In this document: one piece after another, positions 22,236 to 33,967 of the stretch
Layout: every line of letters begins with the position of its first letter
How positions within the stretch are numbered: the first letter of the stretch is position 1
Assembly (NCBI GenBank): GCA_030789695.1
Contig: CM061142.1
Location: forward strand, 606,555,659 to 606,619,658
DNA: 64,000 nt
Source: Scilla litardierei
Lineage: Eukaryota > Streptophyta > Magnoliopsida > Asparagales > Asparagaceae
Direction: 5' to 3'
Translations under genes and position numbers: made by a program
The notes under the pieces: generated by a model
Told to the model about the DNA's origin: nothing
Database searches by the model: none
What the model saw: only the letters and a program-made list of their open reading frames with translations

Positions 22236-23164
22236 GATTGGAACGTCGTTTGGAAGGGGGATGGACAATTAAACTCGTTTTCCATCTCTTTTTCCTTTCT
22301 TTTCTTAGTTTTAGGAGGAGGGGTAGGTTAGATTAGGTTTTCTATTGAATTCCCCTTTGTGGATGCACTTATACCAAGGATCTTGTAATTGCTACTTTTG
22401 GAAAGCTAAGTATTTCTTTGTTTTCTTATTTCTTATATGTTTTTGATGTTCTCTTATTATCTTCCTTGTTATTCTCTGTGTTCCTTGATGTGTTGTGAGA
22501 AGTTTTTTTATCTAAGGTTTGGTGAATCTCTATTGTGGATTTGGGCATGGATTAATGAGTTGTTTGGCTATTGAACCTTCATATAGGGTAATGCTAAGGA
22601 AGATTATTATCCATATCTATTGACTTTCTAAATCGATCTCCAACGGAAGTTGAAATTACTCTAGGGTTTCAATCTCTATGTGCGATCCATACTAATTACG
22701 TCGCCAATGGGAGTCGGGGCGTAATGAGAGTCCTCCTAGCATTGACTGAGTTTCTGACCATAATATGGCTGAACAGTGGTTGTGGGATATTGTCTGCCTA
22801 ATGCATCCGTCGTGTGGTCAAGCGCTACGGGAGTAAGCTTGGTCGCATGAGGGGTAGTCGTGTCATGGCATCACGAAAGTGGGGGTCACGAGATCACATG
22901 AGGTGAGATCTTGTCATAGCATTACGAAAGTGGGGGGCAGGTGACATCCTCTAGATCTAACAACCTCCACCTAGGATGATTCAATAGCCATACAACGAGT
23001 TCTCTCCCGTGCTTGGTCCATATTAGAGTGAAACCTAGCCATAGAGCCCTTTCATTCTATTTGTTTCTCCCTATTCTGCATATCTTCTACATTGCTAACC
23101 ACAGCCTAGGATTGAGTTAGTAATCAATTACCCAACCTCCATGCAGACGACCTGTTAGCGCTGC

Positions 23165-23420
23165 GATAACAGCCGTGAGCTTGCGGTATAAATATCGAGG
23201 ACAACAAAGTCGCTGATAACAACGGAATCATCCTATGGTAGCTCAACGCCAGCTAGATCTTTGTTTAAGAAGCAGATAGATGGTGTAGCATTCCTAGGCC
23301 TCTTTTGGCCCATGTTCGTGTCCATTACCCTTCGAACATACGACTTCCGAGATGAATAGGACATCCCACCCTACACTGGCCCGCCATAGATCACATCAAT
23401 GACTCTGGTCATGGGTTGGG
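23165..23420 (-). pseudogene. Tat gypsy gag/protease junction remnant
   Basis: The minus-strand translation contains VIYGGP, then a basic segment and FLNKDLAGVELP before DDSVVIS. This is the conserved order at the end of gag and start of protease in Tat elements (IYGGP..; ..F...D..GV..PH.D..V). Two in-frame TAG stops interrupt it, and protease is cut before its active-site aspartate. It is too short for the frame lists. It belongs with the LTR at 23593. Confidence 0.72.
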
Positions 23421-23592
23421 CTATGATTGCCCTGGGAATCCCTCTATCAAAGGAACTAAAATCCACTAGGGCGGTGTATCGTCTGCCGCCCCTATGGCAA
23501 TTGGCCTTTCAGGCCCTTGATTGGTGGTTCGAGTCATTGTCGGTGTGGATGATGGCGTGGATGTCGACTCGATTCCCACAGATGGTTACAGA

Positions 23593-24559
23593 TGTTTATG
23601 GGTGTTTTCTCACTACATGATTTGTTAGAAGTTGAGTTGATTACAGCAGCTGGGGCAGCTGATTGGGCACTGTACGAGCTGAACATGGTTTGATGGAGCT
23701 CTGATCCGAGCTACTGGAGTCGGATTCAAGATATCTACAGACTGTCTTTAACACAAAGAGCACTTCAGGGAGGCCGGATCTGGGGTCCGACCTAATCACA
23801 TCCGATGTTTAAGTCAGCAGATAACTCAATGAGGCTCGCGAAAACTATGTCTGATATGTTGGGAGGTCATCCACTAGTTATTGCGCCGAGCTATGGAGGA
23901 GATGAATGCGGTAGGTGGAGCAGATATTAAGTATAAGTGTACCTGACTTTGGTGATTATCAGAGAATGAGAGTGTAGAATTGGCCAAGAGTCCAATCTCC
24001 TTTGTCTGAGAGACTTACTTAAAGGCAGCGGTTGTCTCATGGTAACGTCCAAGCATTTATGGCGACTTTATTGCTTTAACATAAGTTGTCGGCATTAATG
24101 TCAGAGACGAACCGGTCAACCAATGAATGCTCTCCTTGAAGACGAGCTTAATGGCCGGTCTTGATGAGGGAACCTAACGGTCAGCTTAGGTAGGACCTTA
24201 AATGAGGGGATGATATCCTGCACATGAGGGATTTCGGGTCGCTAGGCCAGCTCGGTGGGCTTCTGCTGGGCTTACATGTTTGAAATAAATAACTTAAAAG
24301 ATCATTGGTCCGGCCCAGGATTGTAACAGAAATAGGCCAGGATACACCTATTAAAATAGATTCTTAATTTGGATTTGTAGTTTTCTTATTTGAAAATTTA
24401 AGTTTCTGTTGCAAAAATAACCGGAAAATTTTATAGCCCAACCATTTTGTTTGTCCAGAAAAGACTGTTGGGAAAATGGGTAAATAGCCCACTATCTTGG
24501 GTTTTTATCTTGTAGTCTGTTATTTCTTTTATTAAATATTTCTCTAACACATACTATCA
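23593..24559 (-). repeat. Tat gypsy 5' LTR, minus orientation
   Basis: Begins TGTTTATGGGTGTTTTCTCAC and ends ATACTATCA on the plus strand, parallel to the Tat LTR at 47391-48327 (TGTTTACGGG.. to ..GTATCA); lengths are 967 and 937 bp. Both share the segment with ggccgga and gcctaagtcag / gtttaagtcag. The gag/protease stub at its left makes this a 5' LTR. No convincing primer site remains at its left edge. Confidence 0.72.
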
Positions 24560-25053
24560 ATTATGTAGCGGATTCCCTCTGATTTGCACTTTGCATGACA
24601 AATCAATGAACAATGGGGACAAAGGATGGCCCAATCATGTACAGAACTCCCTTGATGGCTGCTTTTGCCTTGGGACCTCAGTCTGTTCTCTTTGTTCAAA
24701 CGGGTCCCAAAACCAAGGAGTAAACGTTCTCACTTGTAAGGAAACTATACTAGAATTGAATCATTGAACGTTATGTCTTATGTTCATTACTTTCATTTTT
24801 ATTTTGTATTAAAATAATTATAAAGAGTTACAGGTAAGAGATCACAAATTTAATTTCATGAATGAACATATTTAATTTCATGTTATTTCGTTTCAGATAC
24901 CTTCAAAAAATGATTATAAATGTTGCAAACTAGTAAGAGGATTGGAACATAACCTTAGTTTAAACACGGACGACCATTGGAAGAGAGAAGATGAAAAGGC
25001 TAAAGGAAAATGAAACAAAAACAGTACCAAAAAGAACAAACACAAATTACTCC
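24560..25053. other. Apparent low-copy intergenic DNA
   Basis: A+T-rich, without recognisable element ends or coding similarity. It lies 3' of the DUF761 gene and may hold that gene's 3' untranslated region and terminator. Confidence 0.4.
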
Positions 25054-25602
25054 TCAAAGACTTCTAGCAAGCATCTCCTGATACCTCCTATACGACTCTT
25101 GCTTCTCCAACCTGAACTTTTCATGGCAACTTGCTATGAACTTCTCCGCGAGCCGGTCAATCTCGCCTGCACCATCCTCAGTCATCAAACCACCATCATT
25201 CTCCTTCTCTTCGAGCCATTGGAGGTGGCCCGAGAGCACTCCCGGATCCATGTCGTTATTGCCGTCGTGTCGATCATTTGGCGCCATCGAATTCCATGAA
25301 GGGTCGTAGTATGCATGGCTCTCAAACCACGAGGGCTCCGGCATGGGCAGGACATGAGAGGATACCCTAGTGCAACACATTGTAATGGCACGAAAGATGA
25401 CCGTCGTCCTCTTCCTCTTCTTCCTCCTCATCTTAACGACACAGCCTTCATTGTTGTTTTTCGAGCGGAAGGGGTCAATGAGTAGGGTTTTGGCGTATGC
25501 GAGGGCTCGAACGACATGGCACACTTGAGGGTGGATGTAGGCTTGGGCTAGGGTTTTGATCCTGAAGGAGGTGGAGCTAATTGTGGGGGGCTGGTGAGCC
25601 AT
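25054..25602 (-). CDS. DUF761 domain protein (plant-specific), single exon
   Basis: A 182-aa protein with an ATG at 25602 and a TGA at 25054-25056. The C-terminus (about residues 148-182: EIDRLAEKFIASCHEKFRL, then a Gln-Glu-Ser-Tyr-Arg-Arg-Tyr block ending MLARSL) is the hallmark of the DUF761 family, known only in plants and often described as cotton-fibre-like proteins of unknown biochemical role. A basic stretch KMRRKKRKRTT near residues 57-67 could be a nuclear targeting signal; this is inference. The middle is acidic and probably disordered. There is no signal peptide or membrane span. Length is usual for the family and no intron is needed. Flanking DNA shows no element ends. It is the only host gene I can support here. 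Confidence 0.82.
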   Translation of the reverse strand: MAHQPPTISSTSFRIKTLAQAYIHPQVCHVVRALAYAKTLLIDPFRSKNNNEGCVVKMRRKKRKRTTVIFRAITMCCTRVSSHVLPMPEPSWFESHAYYDPSWNSMAPNDRHDGNNDMDPGVLSGHLQWLEEKENDGGLMTEDGAGEIDRLAEKFIASCHEKFRLEKQESYRRYQEMLARSL

Positions 25603-25641
25603 GAGGTTAGCTAGAGCACCTTGGTGTGGCTGACCTCTATG

Positions 25642-25651
25642 ACTTTATAAA
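25642..25651 (-). promoter_or_regulatory. Candidate TATA box of the DUF761 gene
   Basis: Minus-strand TTTATAAAGT about 40 bp upstream of the ATG. If used, the 5' leader would be only about 10-15 nt, which is short, so another start site is possible. Confidence 0.4.
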
Positions 25652-26793
25652 CATGTTGTGTGGCTTCTGGAGGGTTAAAACCAGTTGAGCAATATTGCTG
25701 AAAATTTGAACTTATGGAGGGAAGGAGAAGGATGGTTGGGTTAATTTCTCTGACAGTAGCATATTTTTTAGAGAATCTCTGTGACTAACAAAGGAAACAA
25801 AGCAAAGGGAACAGTTGGTGAACAATAGCCCCTTTAATCTGCATGTTGGACTAGATTAGATACACAACATCACATGGCATATAGAGACACAACACTGTAG
25901 CCTCTTTTCCTTTTCATTGGTTTCCCTCCCTTTTAGGTCAAAAAAAAACCCAATATGAATATCTCCAGAGCAGTCCAATTCATTCTTTTTTCTAGATTTG
26001 ATATTGCACATGAAAACCACATATTATACTGGAGAAAAATGAGTATTGGCTTATTAAGGATCCTTCTTTGTGTCAAAAACATCACATATTTAAAAAAAAA
26101 TTTGATCATCGGATCCGTTTGTTCTGATCTTTATGTTTTAAAACCCCAAACCATTTATAATTGAACCCAAGATGTTTTGTTTGTTTATCTACTCGTCGCA
26201 AATTTAACGATTTCACAGGAATTAACCTTTTTGCAACGACCAAATGGACAAGGAAAACCCTAATAAAAGGAAGCTAGCATTTTATTAGTTTGATCATTTC
26301 ATCAGTTTGATCATTCATCTTCTTCAGATGGTGGTGTGGGGTTTCTTTTAACAAAACGTCAGCTTTGGGGATAAAAGAAAAAGGGAGGGAAAAAAGTAGG
26401 ATTCAAATCATTCAGACACTGAAAATGGTGTGGTCTTGCTGACTGGTTTTAGATCCCCAGACCATTTGTCAAGTGTTCCTTCATCCTAGGCTACAATCCT
26501 GCATGTCACTTTTGGACCATTCTGTCTTTTTTCCCCACATACTTTTGGAATGAAAAAATATATGTGCTCATAATATCAGAGAATAAGAACAGATGAGCTC
26601 AAGAGCTTATGCCAATCATTTAATAAGCTTTGTTGATAATGAAACTTTTAGATATAATGACAGTTGGCCATGATTGCTCTATTATGGGTAGTCATTTTTC
26701 ACTTTTGTTTCTCTCATATCAATTTTGTCCAACTGAGTAGGAACGGAAAAACCAAGCAGAATCAAACACCGAACAATGAACCCAAGCGAAATC
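25652..26793. other. Upstream region of the DUF761 gene, no gene seen
   Basis: A+T-rich, with short poly(A) and poly(T) runs and no convincing reading frame or element end until the Copia LTR starts at 26794. Confidence 0.45.
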
Positions 26794-27250
26794 TGTTGGA
26801 AATAATGGCTCTCAAAAGCATTTGTTTTATTCCCACTAACTCTTTAGTCCCACATTGCTCGGGCAATTTGCCTTGGAGGAGTGTATTAGGGAGTTGTTGA
26901 GACAAGAGGGTGTGCCCCAAGGCGTACGACTCTTTTGTGAAAGGGAGATGACTTACATGTGTATGGGTCGACCACGCGCGTCCGCCGCTGCCTGCCTGCC
27001 TGCCGGACGTGGCGCTCACAACTTTCCTTTTCTGGATGCCATGACTTTCCTTTTTTGGACCTATCCCATTGATGTATCATTCTAAATGTTGGAAACTGCT
27101 AATTGATTGATGTAGATATTGCAGTATTCAAAACCTCTCATTAATATACGATTAAAGCCTCGCTTTAATACGCAACATTCAAAGCTTATTTTAATACTCG
27201 TTTATTATTTGGCCATTTAAAGGAGACGAGACTCCTAGTCACTTGACAAT
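26794..27250 (+). repeat. Copia LTR, left copy (continues after the solo LTR)
   Basis: Begins TGTTGGAAATAATGGCTCTC, matching the LTR that starts at 44036 at roughly 85% over about 190 bp. After the solo LTR it resumes at 30408 and may reach about 30582, where a 17-bp segment also found at 44225-44241 occurs. It is probably the 5' LTR of the degraded Copia element whose pol lies at 31691-43424. Confidence 0.55.
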
Positions 27251-27348
27251 AGAGGTGCCTCCCGGTCATAGCTCCCACACACTCTCTACAATGAGTTACC
27301 CCAACCCCAGTGAAGTGTCAAGTGTTCTATGTACATGTTTCATACGGG

Positions 27349-27444
27349 ATGTTCCACAAGATGTTTCACAAGATGTTCCACAGGATGTTCCACAGGATGT
27401 TCCACAGGATGTTCCACACGATGTTCCACAAGATGTTCCACACA
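27349..27444. repeat. 12-bp minisatellite, about 8 copies
   Basis: Tandem copies of gatgttccacar with single-base variants. On the plus strand it translates as repeated Asp-Val-Pro-Gln in a 93-codon frame, but it lies in a solo LTR. Confidence 0.92.
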
Positions 27445-28130
27445 TAATATTCCATACGATAATTCATTACCATTCACTGAGTTATAGATGGCATGCAGCA
27501 GGTGGTGTGACTGTTTCAATGTGAGCAATCGTGCAACAAGTGTATCGATATTTCATGCAAAGTTTTCAAGTGACAAGCATCAAGACATGGTAGGCTAGGG
27601 TGGTAGATAATTATCATGGTGAACATGAGTTTACGTGCGTTGAAAGGTTGAAGAAACTCATTTGAAGGTATTTATTATCAATAGTTGCAAATTGACTATG
27701 ATTGGAATTTTAACATTGATCCATGCATACACGGCCAGTCAGGTTTGGCTAAGAAGGTCACTATCCCCGCAAGCATGGTGATCCAAACTTTGGCGTAAAC
27801 GATACTAGACACCGGGTGATACCAATGTTAAGAACGCCAATAATCACATCTGTTTCGTCGATCATATTACGAAAAGTAGAGTAGTTCATGTTTATTTAGA
27901 GTTCCATGTTTATTTAGATCTCTACCACAATGATAGTTAAACCAGGAGCAGAGATTAACTTAAAAACCAGAAAGTAAAGCAAAGTCGATGCTACGAAATT
28001 TGAGGATAAAGACAAGTCCAAACACGGAATACAAAAATTGTTGGTTTAAGTGAATAGCCGTTCTGTAGTTGATTATTTCCCTACTTAGTTAGGTCTCTAG
28101 TCATTCAGCTCAATAGTTGTTCTGATGCTA

Positions 28131-28323
28131 TTTATAATAGGGATTAATGTAGAGTAGGTGGCACCTGATCCAGGATCAGGTGCAAGACACAAAAAGGTGG
28201 GACCCAGCGAGTACAAGCCCATGTGGGGGCTTGTACTTCCCACCTTTTTTGTGTATTAGCACCTGATCCATTGGACCAGGTGCCATCTGGTGCCATCTTT
28301 TCTACATTAAATCCTTTATAATA
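28131..28323. mobile_element. Mutator-type MITE (28140-28314), 9-bp target duplication
   Basis: A 175-bp element with terminal inverted repeats starting GGGATTAATGTAGA (left) and GGATTTAATGTAGA (right end, complement), both leading to GGTGGCACC / GATGGCACC. It is flanked by TTTATAATA on both sides (28131-28139, 28315-28323). Nine-base duplications point to the Mutator superfamily. The interior is itself an imperfect hairpin (ggcttgtac / gtacaagcc, aaggtggg / cccacctt). It codes for nothing and would need transposase in trans. Confidence 0.88.
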
Positions 28324-30407
28324 TCCTAAGTTCATACTAGCACACTATCTAAATTTCTAAAGTTAGAATTAAAGTGACTTACTGGTTTGAGGATCGTCGT
28401 AGTAAGTCGAGACTGGAGCTAAGGCTTATCTGGGACGCTCGTGCACGAGAAACGGTACCTGCAAACATCAGAAATCACTGGTTAAGAGTTATACTATTTC
28501 TATCTACTTTCTTAAGGTATTCGTATTTTTATTATAGCTTGAAACCCGTCAAAAAACGTACTAAATATTTTCAGATAGGCTAGATGTGGGATAAATAATT
28601 TTATCTTGGAAGAAAACATTTTTCTGAAGCTTATAAGTATTTTTCATAAATTTTAAAAGCTTAAAATCAATTAAACACTAATTAAAAACGAAAGAATGAT
28701 TTTACGTTATATTTTCAAAGATTTCTCTAGGGCAAACCATACGTCGGAATTCTTCCTACAATGGGTCAAAACGACCGTATTAACTAGTACTACAACATAT
28801 ATTTTTCTCGTACGTCAATGTACATGAAAATATCATGATATCAATTTTAAAGCGAATTTAGCTTTATTAAGTTTTGACTTTGAAAAACTATTTTGGAAGA
28901 TGTACTTGTCTTTTGACGATGAAACCAGCGCCAATGAGTCCATTTCGTCGTTTTGGATTTTCTGGGCCTTGCATCGTATTTTTTTGAGGCATATACGATT
29001 TATAAATTATTTATTAGGATCAGTCTATTTCTATACGTATTTCTATATGTATTCACATATGTATTAAAATGCATATTTTCGTATTAGTTTTAAAAGCTCT
29101 CGTTCGTTCTCACCTTACGTCGAAGCAATGGGGAGCTCGGGGGGTTTCTTCGGCAGCGACTGCGGGGAAGCGGCAAGCGGAGGCGGCTGCGTAGTTCGGC
29201 GGATGGCAGCGAGGTCGAGGCGGCAAACACGGTGGTGGAAACAGTGGCGAGGGGCGGTGGAAATAAGCCGGAGAGGGGAAGGCAGCTGTGTTATTGTAGG
29301 GGTCTTCCACGGCGACTACGGCGGCGTCGGGGCAGTGTGGTTGGCACCGGAGGTGGCTGGGGACCCAGTGAAGACAGCAGCGTCGACTGCGGCATGCGAG
29401 GTGATGCAGCGGCGAGAGGGAATGGAAGTGGAGAGAGAAGATCAGGCTGGGGGTTGTCTGAGGTGTTTTCGGCGATGGCGACGCTCGGAGAGGCGTCGGC
29501 GGGCTTGTTGTCAGTCGAAGGAGGGTAGTGGAAGCGACAAGGTGAGATAGCGGGGTTCTTGTCGCCGTGTAGAAGAGAGGGAGAGTGGGGGTGTTTCCGG
29601 ATGTATGTACAGGAGCGGGGGCGATGTGTGGTGCTGGGGAGCTTCAGTCGGAGAGGGAGGCTTGCGGCGGCGTCCTAGGGGAGGAGGAGGACGCGAGGGA
29701 AGAGGGGGAGTCGGACGGCGAGCTCTCCGACAGAGGTCGTGGCGCTCAACACTTGGAGGAGGGTGGAGCGTGGGTTGATGGGAGTGGGTGCGAGAGTCGA
29801 AGGGGAAGAGATCGGAGGGATCTTGTGTGATTGCATGGGTGTCGACGACGGTCGAAGGGGCGGAGCACGGCGGTGTTACGCCGGAGGAGAGGGCATGGCT
29901 CGGTGAGAGAGGGAAGAGGAGCTCGGGTGCATGGATTTCGGGGGGTTCATTGCTGTTAACGAAGAAGGAAGGTGTTAGGATTTATAAGGAAATGTTATAA
30001 TAAAGTATTAATTAGATGTAATAAATGAGCTTGGGGGGGAATGAATCTGGGTTAAGGGAAAATAAACGTGTCTCCACGTTTTCAAGCTGGGGGAGGGGGG
30101 TTGCCGACAGAATAGGATTTAGGGTAGTGTTAACTAAGGTTAATTAGTATTAAGTAAAAGTAATTAACAATGTAATTAATAATATGTAAAAATGAAATTA
30201 CGATTTTGCCCCTGAGATGAAACAACTCCGAAAAATTACGAAAACATAGTCACATGTTCATATCATCGCGTGGATCATGAATACGATGTCCAATTTTAGA
30301 TTTGAGCAAGGAAAAAAATAGAAAAAATGATTTACTCATTTTGAAGTCGTTTGAAATTGTTTTGTTACGGAAATACGTGCACTATGAAAACTAGTCGTTA
30401 CAAGAGG

Positions 30408-31690
30408 CTAATGTGTTAACCTTGGGGAGCAACCGGTAATATGGATTACCACCGAGGTCGAGCCGGAATTGCTTTCAAGTCAGTGGTCCTCCTACGACAC
30501 AGCCTTGAAACTCTTCTCATAAGTATTCTGTTTCTCTGCTCGTCCTTGTATATCCACGGTATTCTGCCTATTTTTCCTTCAATTTGAAAGTAATTGTAAT
30601 CATGTATTATACGTTGGCTATCATATAAGCAGATGAATAACTTTCAGCACCACATAAGTTCTTATGAATTAAATTTTTAGCAGACCTGTTTCTTGATTAC
30701 CTTGATTGTGATGTGGTCTAGGATTGCCATATTCTCTTAATATGAATAGATTGAGTACTTTTATAAAAAATGTTTTGACTCTCATATGAGATAAAACATT
30801 CCAGGTGAGCAAAAGAAAATACTTTATATTTCATTTCAGTAATATATTATGACGTTAATAAATGTTGTGGTTGAAAAAGAAACACTCCATGCTGGATTTT
30901 TATGGCAAGAAACACTGCATTCATGCATTTTTTTATGAATTAGTTGTATAAGATACATATGTTAGTATAGGAATAAAATGCACCATCTTTGCATTAGCAA
31001 TCTTTTGAGCCATTCCAACACCTTTGGTCATTAAGGTTTTATATTTAAAAAGCCCTTTTTGAGTTCGTCAAAATGGTCAAGTTAACATCGTGGACTTACA
31101 TTATGTATTGAATTAGTTTTCCAATAAAAACCAGTATTGTCGTGGTACTTACTAAATTGCTTCATGTTTAGGATTATTAGTGCAGTTGAAACTTTGTTCC
31201 GCAACATTATGCAATTGACTCGGCTGTGGGAGACCTGGTAGAAAAGAGGGATAGTCTGATTATGGCATGGCTGGGACATTAGCAAGATTTGTTAATAATT
31301 GTGGTGTGTTGTGACTTGTGAGACTGTTATAGACCCGTTCAGTTTCCTGTTCTTTTAGTGATGCTTTGTGATAAGATGGTTTTGTTTGCATATGTTCTTT
31401 GAATTTAGATACAATGGAAAGGAATATTTGATTTCCAAATATCTAAATTCATGTATAGACCGGTATTGACCTTATACTCTTGCATCTGTCAAATATACAC
31501 TTGTGGTAGAAATTGTAATATTCATATAAATCCATATGTGCTATTTTCCTGATTGATATTCATTGAGATGTTCTGTTGAAGTGCTTGGTCTACTAAGATT
31601 TAGCTAGCAATGAATTGAAAGTTAAAACCCCACTCTGCATGGAAATGGAATGCTAGTATTTGAAATTTTCTGATTCTGAAATGTATGCAA
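30408..31690. other. Non-coding stretch between Copia LTR and integrase remnant
   Basis: A+T-rich with no gag or primer site visible. The Copia element should have gag here, so it has been lost by deletion or replacement. Poly(T)-rich and intron-like in composition, with no open frame above 70 codons that resembles a protein. Confidence 0.4.
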
Positions 31691-33309
31691 CTTTGTGAAT
31701 GAGATTACATTACTATATCACCTTTGTTGATGATTACTCTGAGTTCACTAGGGTGTACCTTCTTAGAACTAAATGTGAGGCAGAAGAAATGTTTATTAAA
31801 TACAAGGCCGAAGTAGAAAACCAACTTGATAAGAATATCAAGAGAGTTAGGTCTGACATAGGTGGAGAATATAGTACCAACATCCTAAAAGACTATTGTG
31901 AGAAGAATGTGATTAGTTTGGTGCCCCTTACTTATCGCAACAAAATGGTATAGTTGTACTTAAGAACAGAACTTTGAAGGAAATGATGAATACTATGCTT
32001 TTGAGTTCAGATATGTCTGATGTGTGGATGAGATATTCTTTCAGCTTTTCATGGTCTTAAACGTGTACCCCATAAGAAACTAGACAAGACACATTATGAG
32101 ATGTGGAAAAGATATATTCCCAACCTGAATTTTCTTAGAGTGTAGGGATGTTTGGCAAAGGTAGGTCTACCTGACTTTAAGAAGTCTAACATTGGACCTA
32201 AGACCTATGATATTAAGTTCATTGGTTATGCTCATCATAGTGCTGCCTATAGATTCATGTCTTTTAAAGATCACTTTATTTCTGAGTCTAGAAATGCAGA
32301 GTTTTTTGAGCATGTTTTCCTTTGAAAAAGGAATCCATGTCTCTTATGACCTACGATGTTTCTATGCGCACTCCTTTCAACATTATCTGATGATGTGCAT
32401 ACAAATAGTTCTACTTTTACTAGTAATATTAATGATGAACCTAGAAGGAGTAAGAGGCAAAGAACTAAAACCAGCTTTGAACCTGACTTTATTACTGGTT
32501 TCTATCAGAAAATGCATGTATATATCTGCTTAGTGATGAGCTTGTGTCTACCTTATGATAGAAGAAGACCCAAAAACTTATGATGAGGCAATGAGATCCA
32601 TTGACGCTAGTTTTTGGAAAGAGGCTATTAAAAGCGAGCTTGATCCGATTGTTTCTAAACAAACTTGGGAATTGACTGAGTTACCTAAAAGTAGTAGACC
32701 CATTAGTTGTAAATGGATCTTCAAGAAAAAGATGAGAGCTGATGGTTCAATAGAAAGTTTAAAGCTAGACTTGTGATTGGGGGTTTTAACCAAAATAAAG
32801 GCTTACACTACTTTGATACTTATTCTTCTATGAACAATATGCTACGATAAGGACTCTAATTGCCTTAGCTGCAATTCATGAGTTAGTTGTACATCAAATG
32901 GATGTAAAGATAGCCTTTTTAAATGGTGACCTAGAGAAAGAAATCTACATGTCCCAACTCGAGGGGGTTGTGATTGTTGGACAAGAGAATAAGGTATGCA
33001 AGCTTAGAAAATATCTATATGGTCTAAAGCAAGCACCTAAGCAATGGTATGAGAAATTTAACATCACTTTAGTGAGGAATGGCTATATTGAGAATACCTC
33101 TGACTCCTGTGTTTAATCTCAACTAATAGGATCAGATTGTGTGATTATTTGCCTATATGTAGATGACATGTTGATTTTTGGAAACAATTTGGACATTGTG
33201 AATGATACCAAGAATGTATTGTCATCTCAGTTTGATATGAAAGATCTAGGAGAAGTTGTGTTATTTAAAGAGTTAGAGTTATTAGAAACTCCAGCGGCAT
33301 CTCCTTGTG
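31691..33309 (+). pseudogene. Copia pol remnant: integrase and RT, upstream part
   Basis: The integrase core starts at about 31706 (FVDDYSEFTRVYLL) with the second aspartate in RSDIGGEY. The catalytic-glutamate segment near 31950 is out of frame and its Glu is replaced. RT follows from about 32555 (WKEAIKSELDPI), then KIAFLNGDLEKEIYM at 32905 and YVDDMLIF at about 33157, with stops at about 32775 and 33114 and several frame changes. The frame is cut at 33309 by the chromovirus and resumes at 42633. The left end lacks gag, protease and the first integrase aspartate. Confidence 0.88.
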
Positions 33310-33960
33310 TGTAACGGCCTGTATTTTTCCAATACATTTAAATCAAGTATTTAAAGTAAATTCATTTTTAATTGTATTTTATAATGGTTTGTTAGGAGTC
33401 TTAAACTGATTTCAAAAAGTTCCTATAAAAATATTTTGGAGTACCAGACTAGTTATGGAGTATTTTGGTAAGATAGGATTTCATCAAATACCTCTGAAAG
33501 ATCTGTTAAAAATTCATTTTCGGATATTGCAGTTTTAGGTCAATGAATTTATTTTCTATACAAACGTCTTCAAAACGTTTTCAAACTTCTACAGTAGCAT
33601 CCTATGATCATTTAGGGCTTCCCACATTAATTTCGTAATTTTCTGATATCGTTTCAATAGAGAACCCGCAAACCCGCTTTCTATACGTTTTGGCCAAAAA
33701 CTAGTATTTCCGTAGTCCAAACCCTGGAACGGTCTTCGTATTCACGATCCTCGTGACGATACGATCCCGTGGGTATGTTTTCGTAATTTTTCGGATACGT
33801 TTACTTGTAGGGGCATTTTCGTAATTTCGTTACACTAATGACCTTTCGTTAATTGGGTTTTACCTCCTAATTATCCTACCTAACCTAACCCGTAGCTACC
33901 CCATCTAACCCTCATCTCTCAGCTAACCCTGCTATCATCCCAACTACTCTTTTCTAACCC

Positions 33961-33967
33961 TATATAA
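33961..33967 (+). promoter_or_regulatory. TATA box of the chromovirus 5' LTR
   Basis: TATATAA in the context ctaaccctatataactaac, followed by a C/T-rich leader. The same site is at 40056-40062 in the right LTR. Confidence 0.65.

Larger units (their letters stand above)
19608..23150 (+). repeat. 3' LTR of the Athila-like element, split by a solo LTR
   Basis: It begins TGATGAGTGGATATT at 19608, four bases after a purine tract, which is the typical start of Athila/Tat LTRs. It is interrupted after 19660 and resumes at 21586. A TATA box (TATAAAAG) lies at 22228-22235, preceded by alternating GACCGCAT / ATGCGGCC-like motifs from about 21765. The end near 23150 is uncertain because the usual junction and primer site are missing. 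Length without the insertion is about 1.6 kb. Confidence 0.68.
27251..30407 (-). mobile_element. 3.15-kb solo LTR (27256-30402), Tekay-like, duplication AGAGG
   Basis: On the minus strand it starts TGTAACGACTAG and ends GGGAGGCA, and is flanked by AGAGG at 27251-27255 and 30403-30407. Length and layout (A+T-rich arm, a segment with ggcgctggttt that also occurs near the G+C-rich block, then a G+C-rich block) mirror the 3.2-kb chromovirus LTR at 33310 in reverse orientation. The G+C-rich part (29110-29990) gives open frames on both strands that I do not accept as genes. The LTR contains a 12-bp minisatellite and a Mutator-type MITE. Confidence 0.85.

Noticed and set aside
25054..25299. Plus-strand 102-codon frame opposite the DUF761 gene (24991-25299)
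   Set aside because: It is the antisense shadow of a recognised DUF761 C-terminus and has no similarity of its own.
27243..27524. 93-codon frame with DVPQ repeats as a possible repeat protein
   Set aside because: The frame starts at the edge of a solo LTR and is made of a 12-bp minisatellite; no conserved domain or gene context.
29110..30000. Gly/Arg-rich frames (140, 98, 81 codons) as host genes
   Set aside because: They lie in the G+C-rich block of a solo LTR delimited by an exact target duplication.
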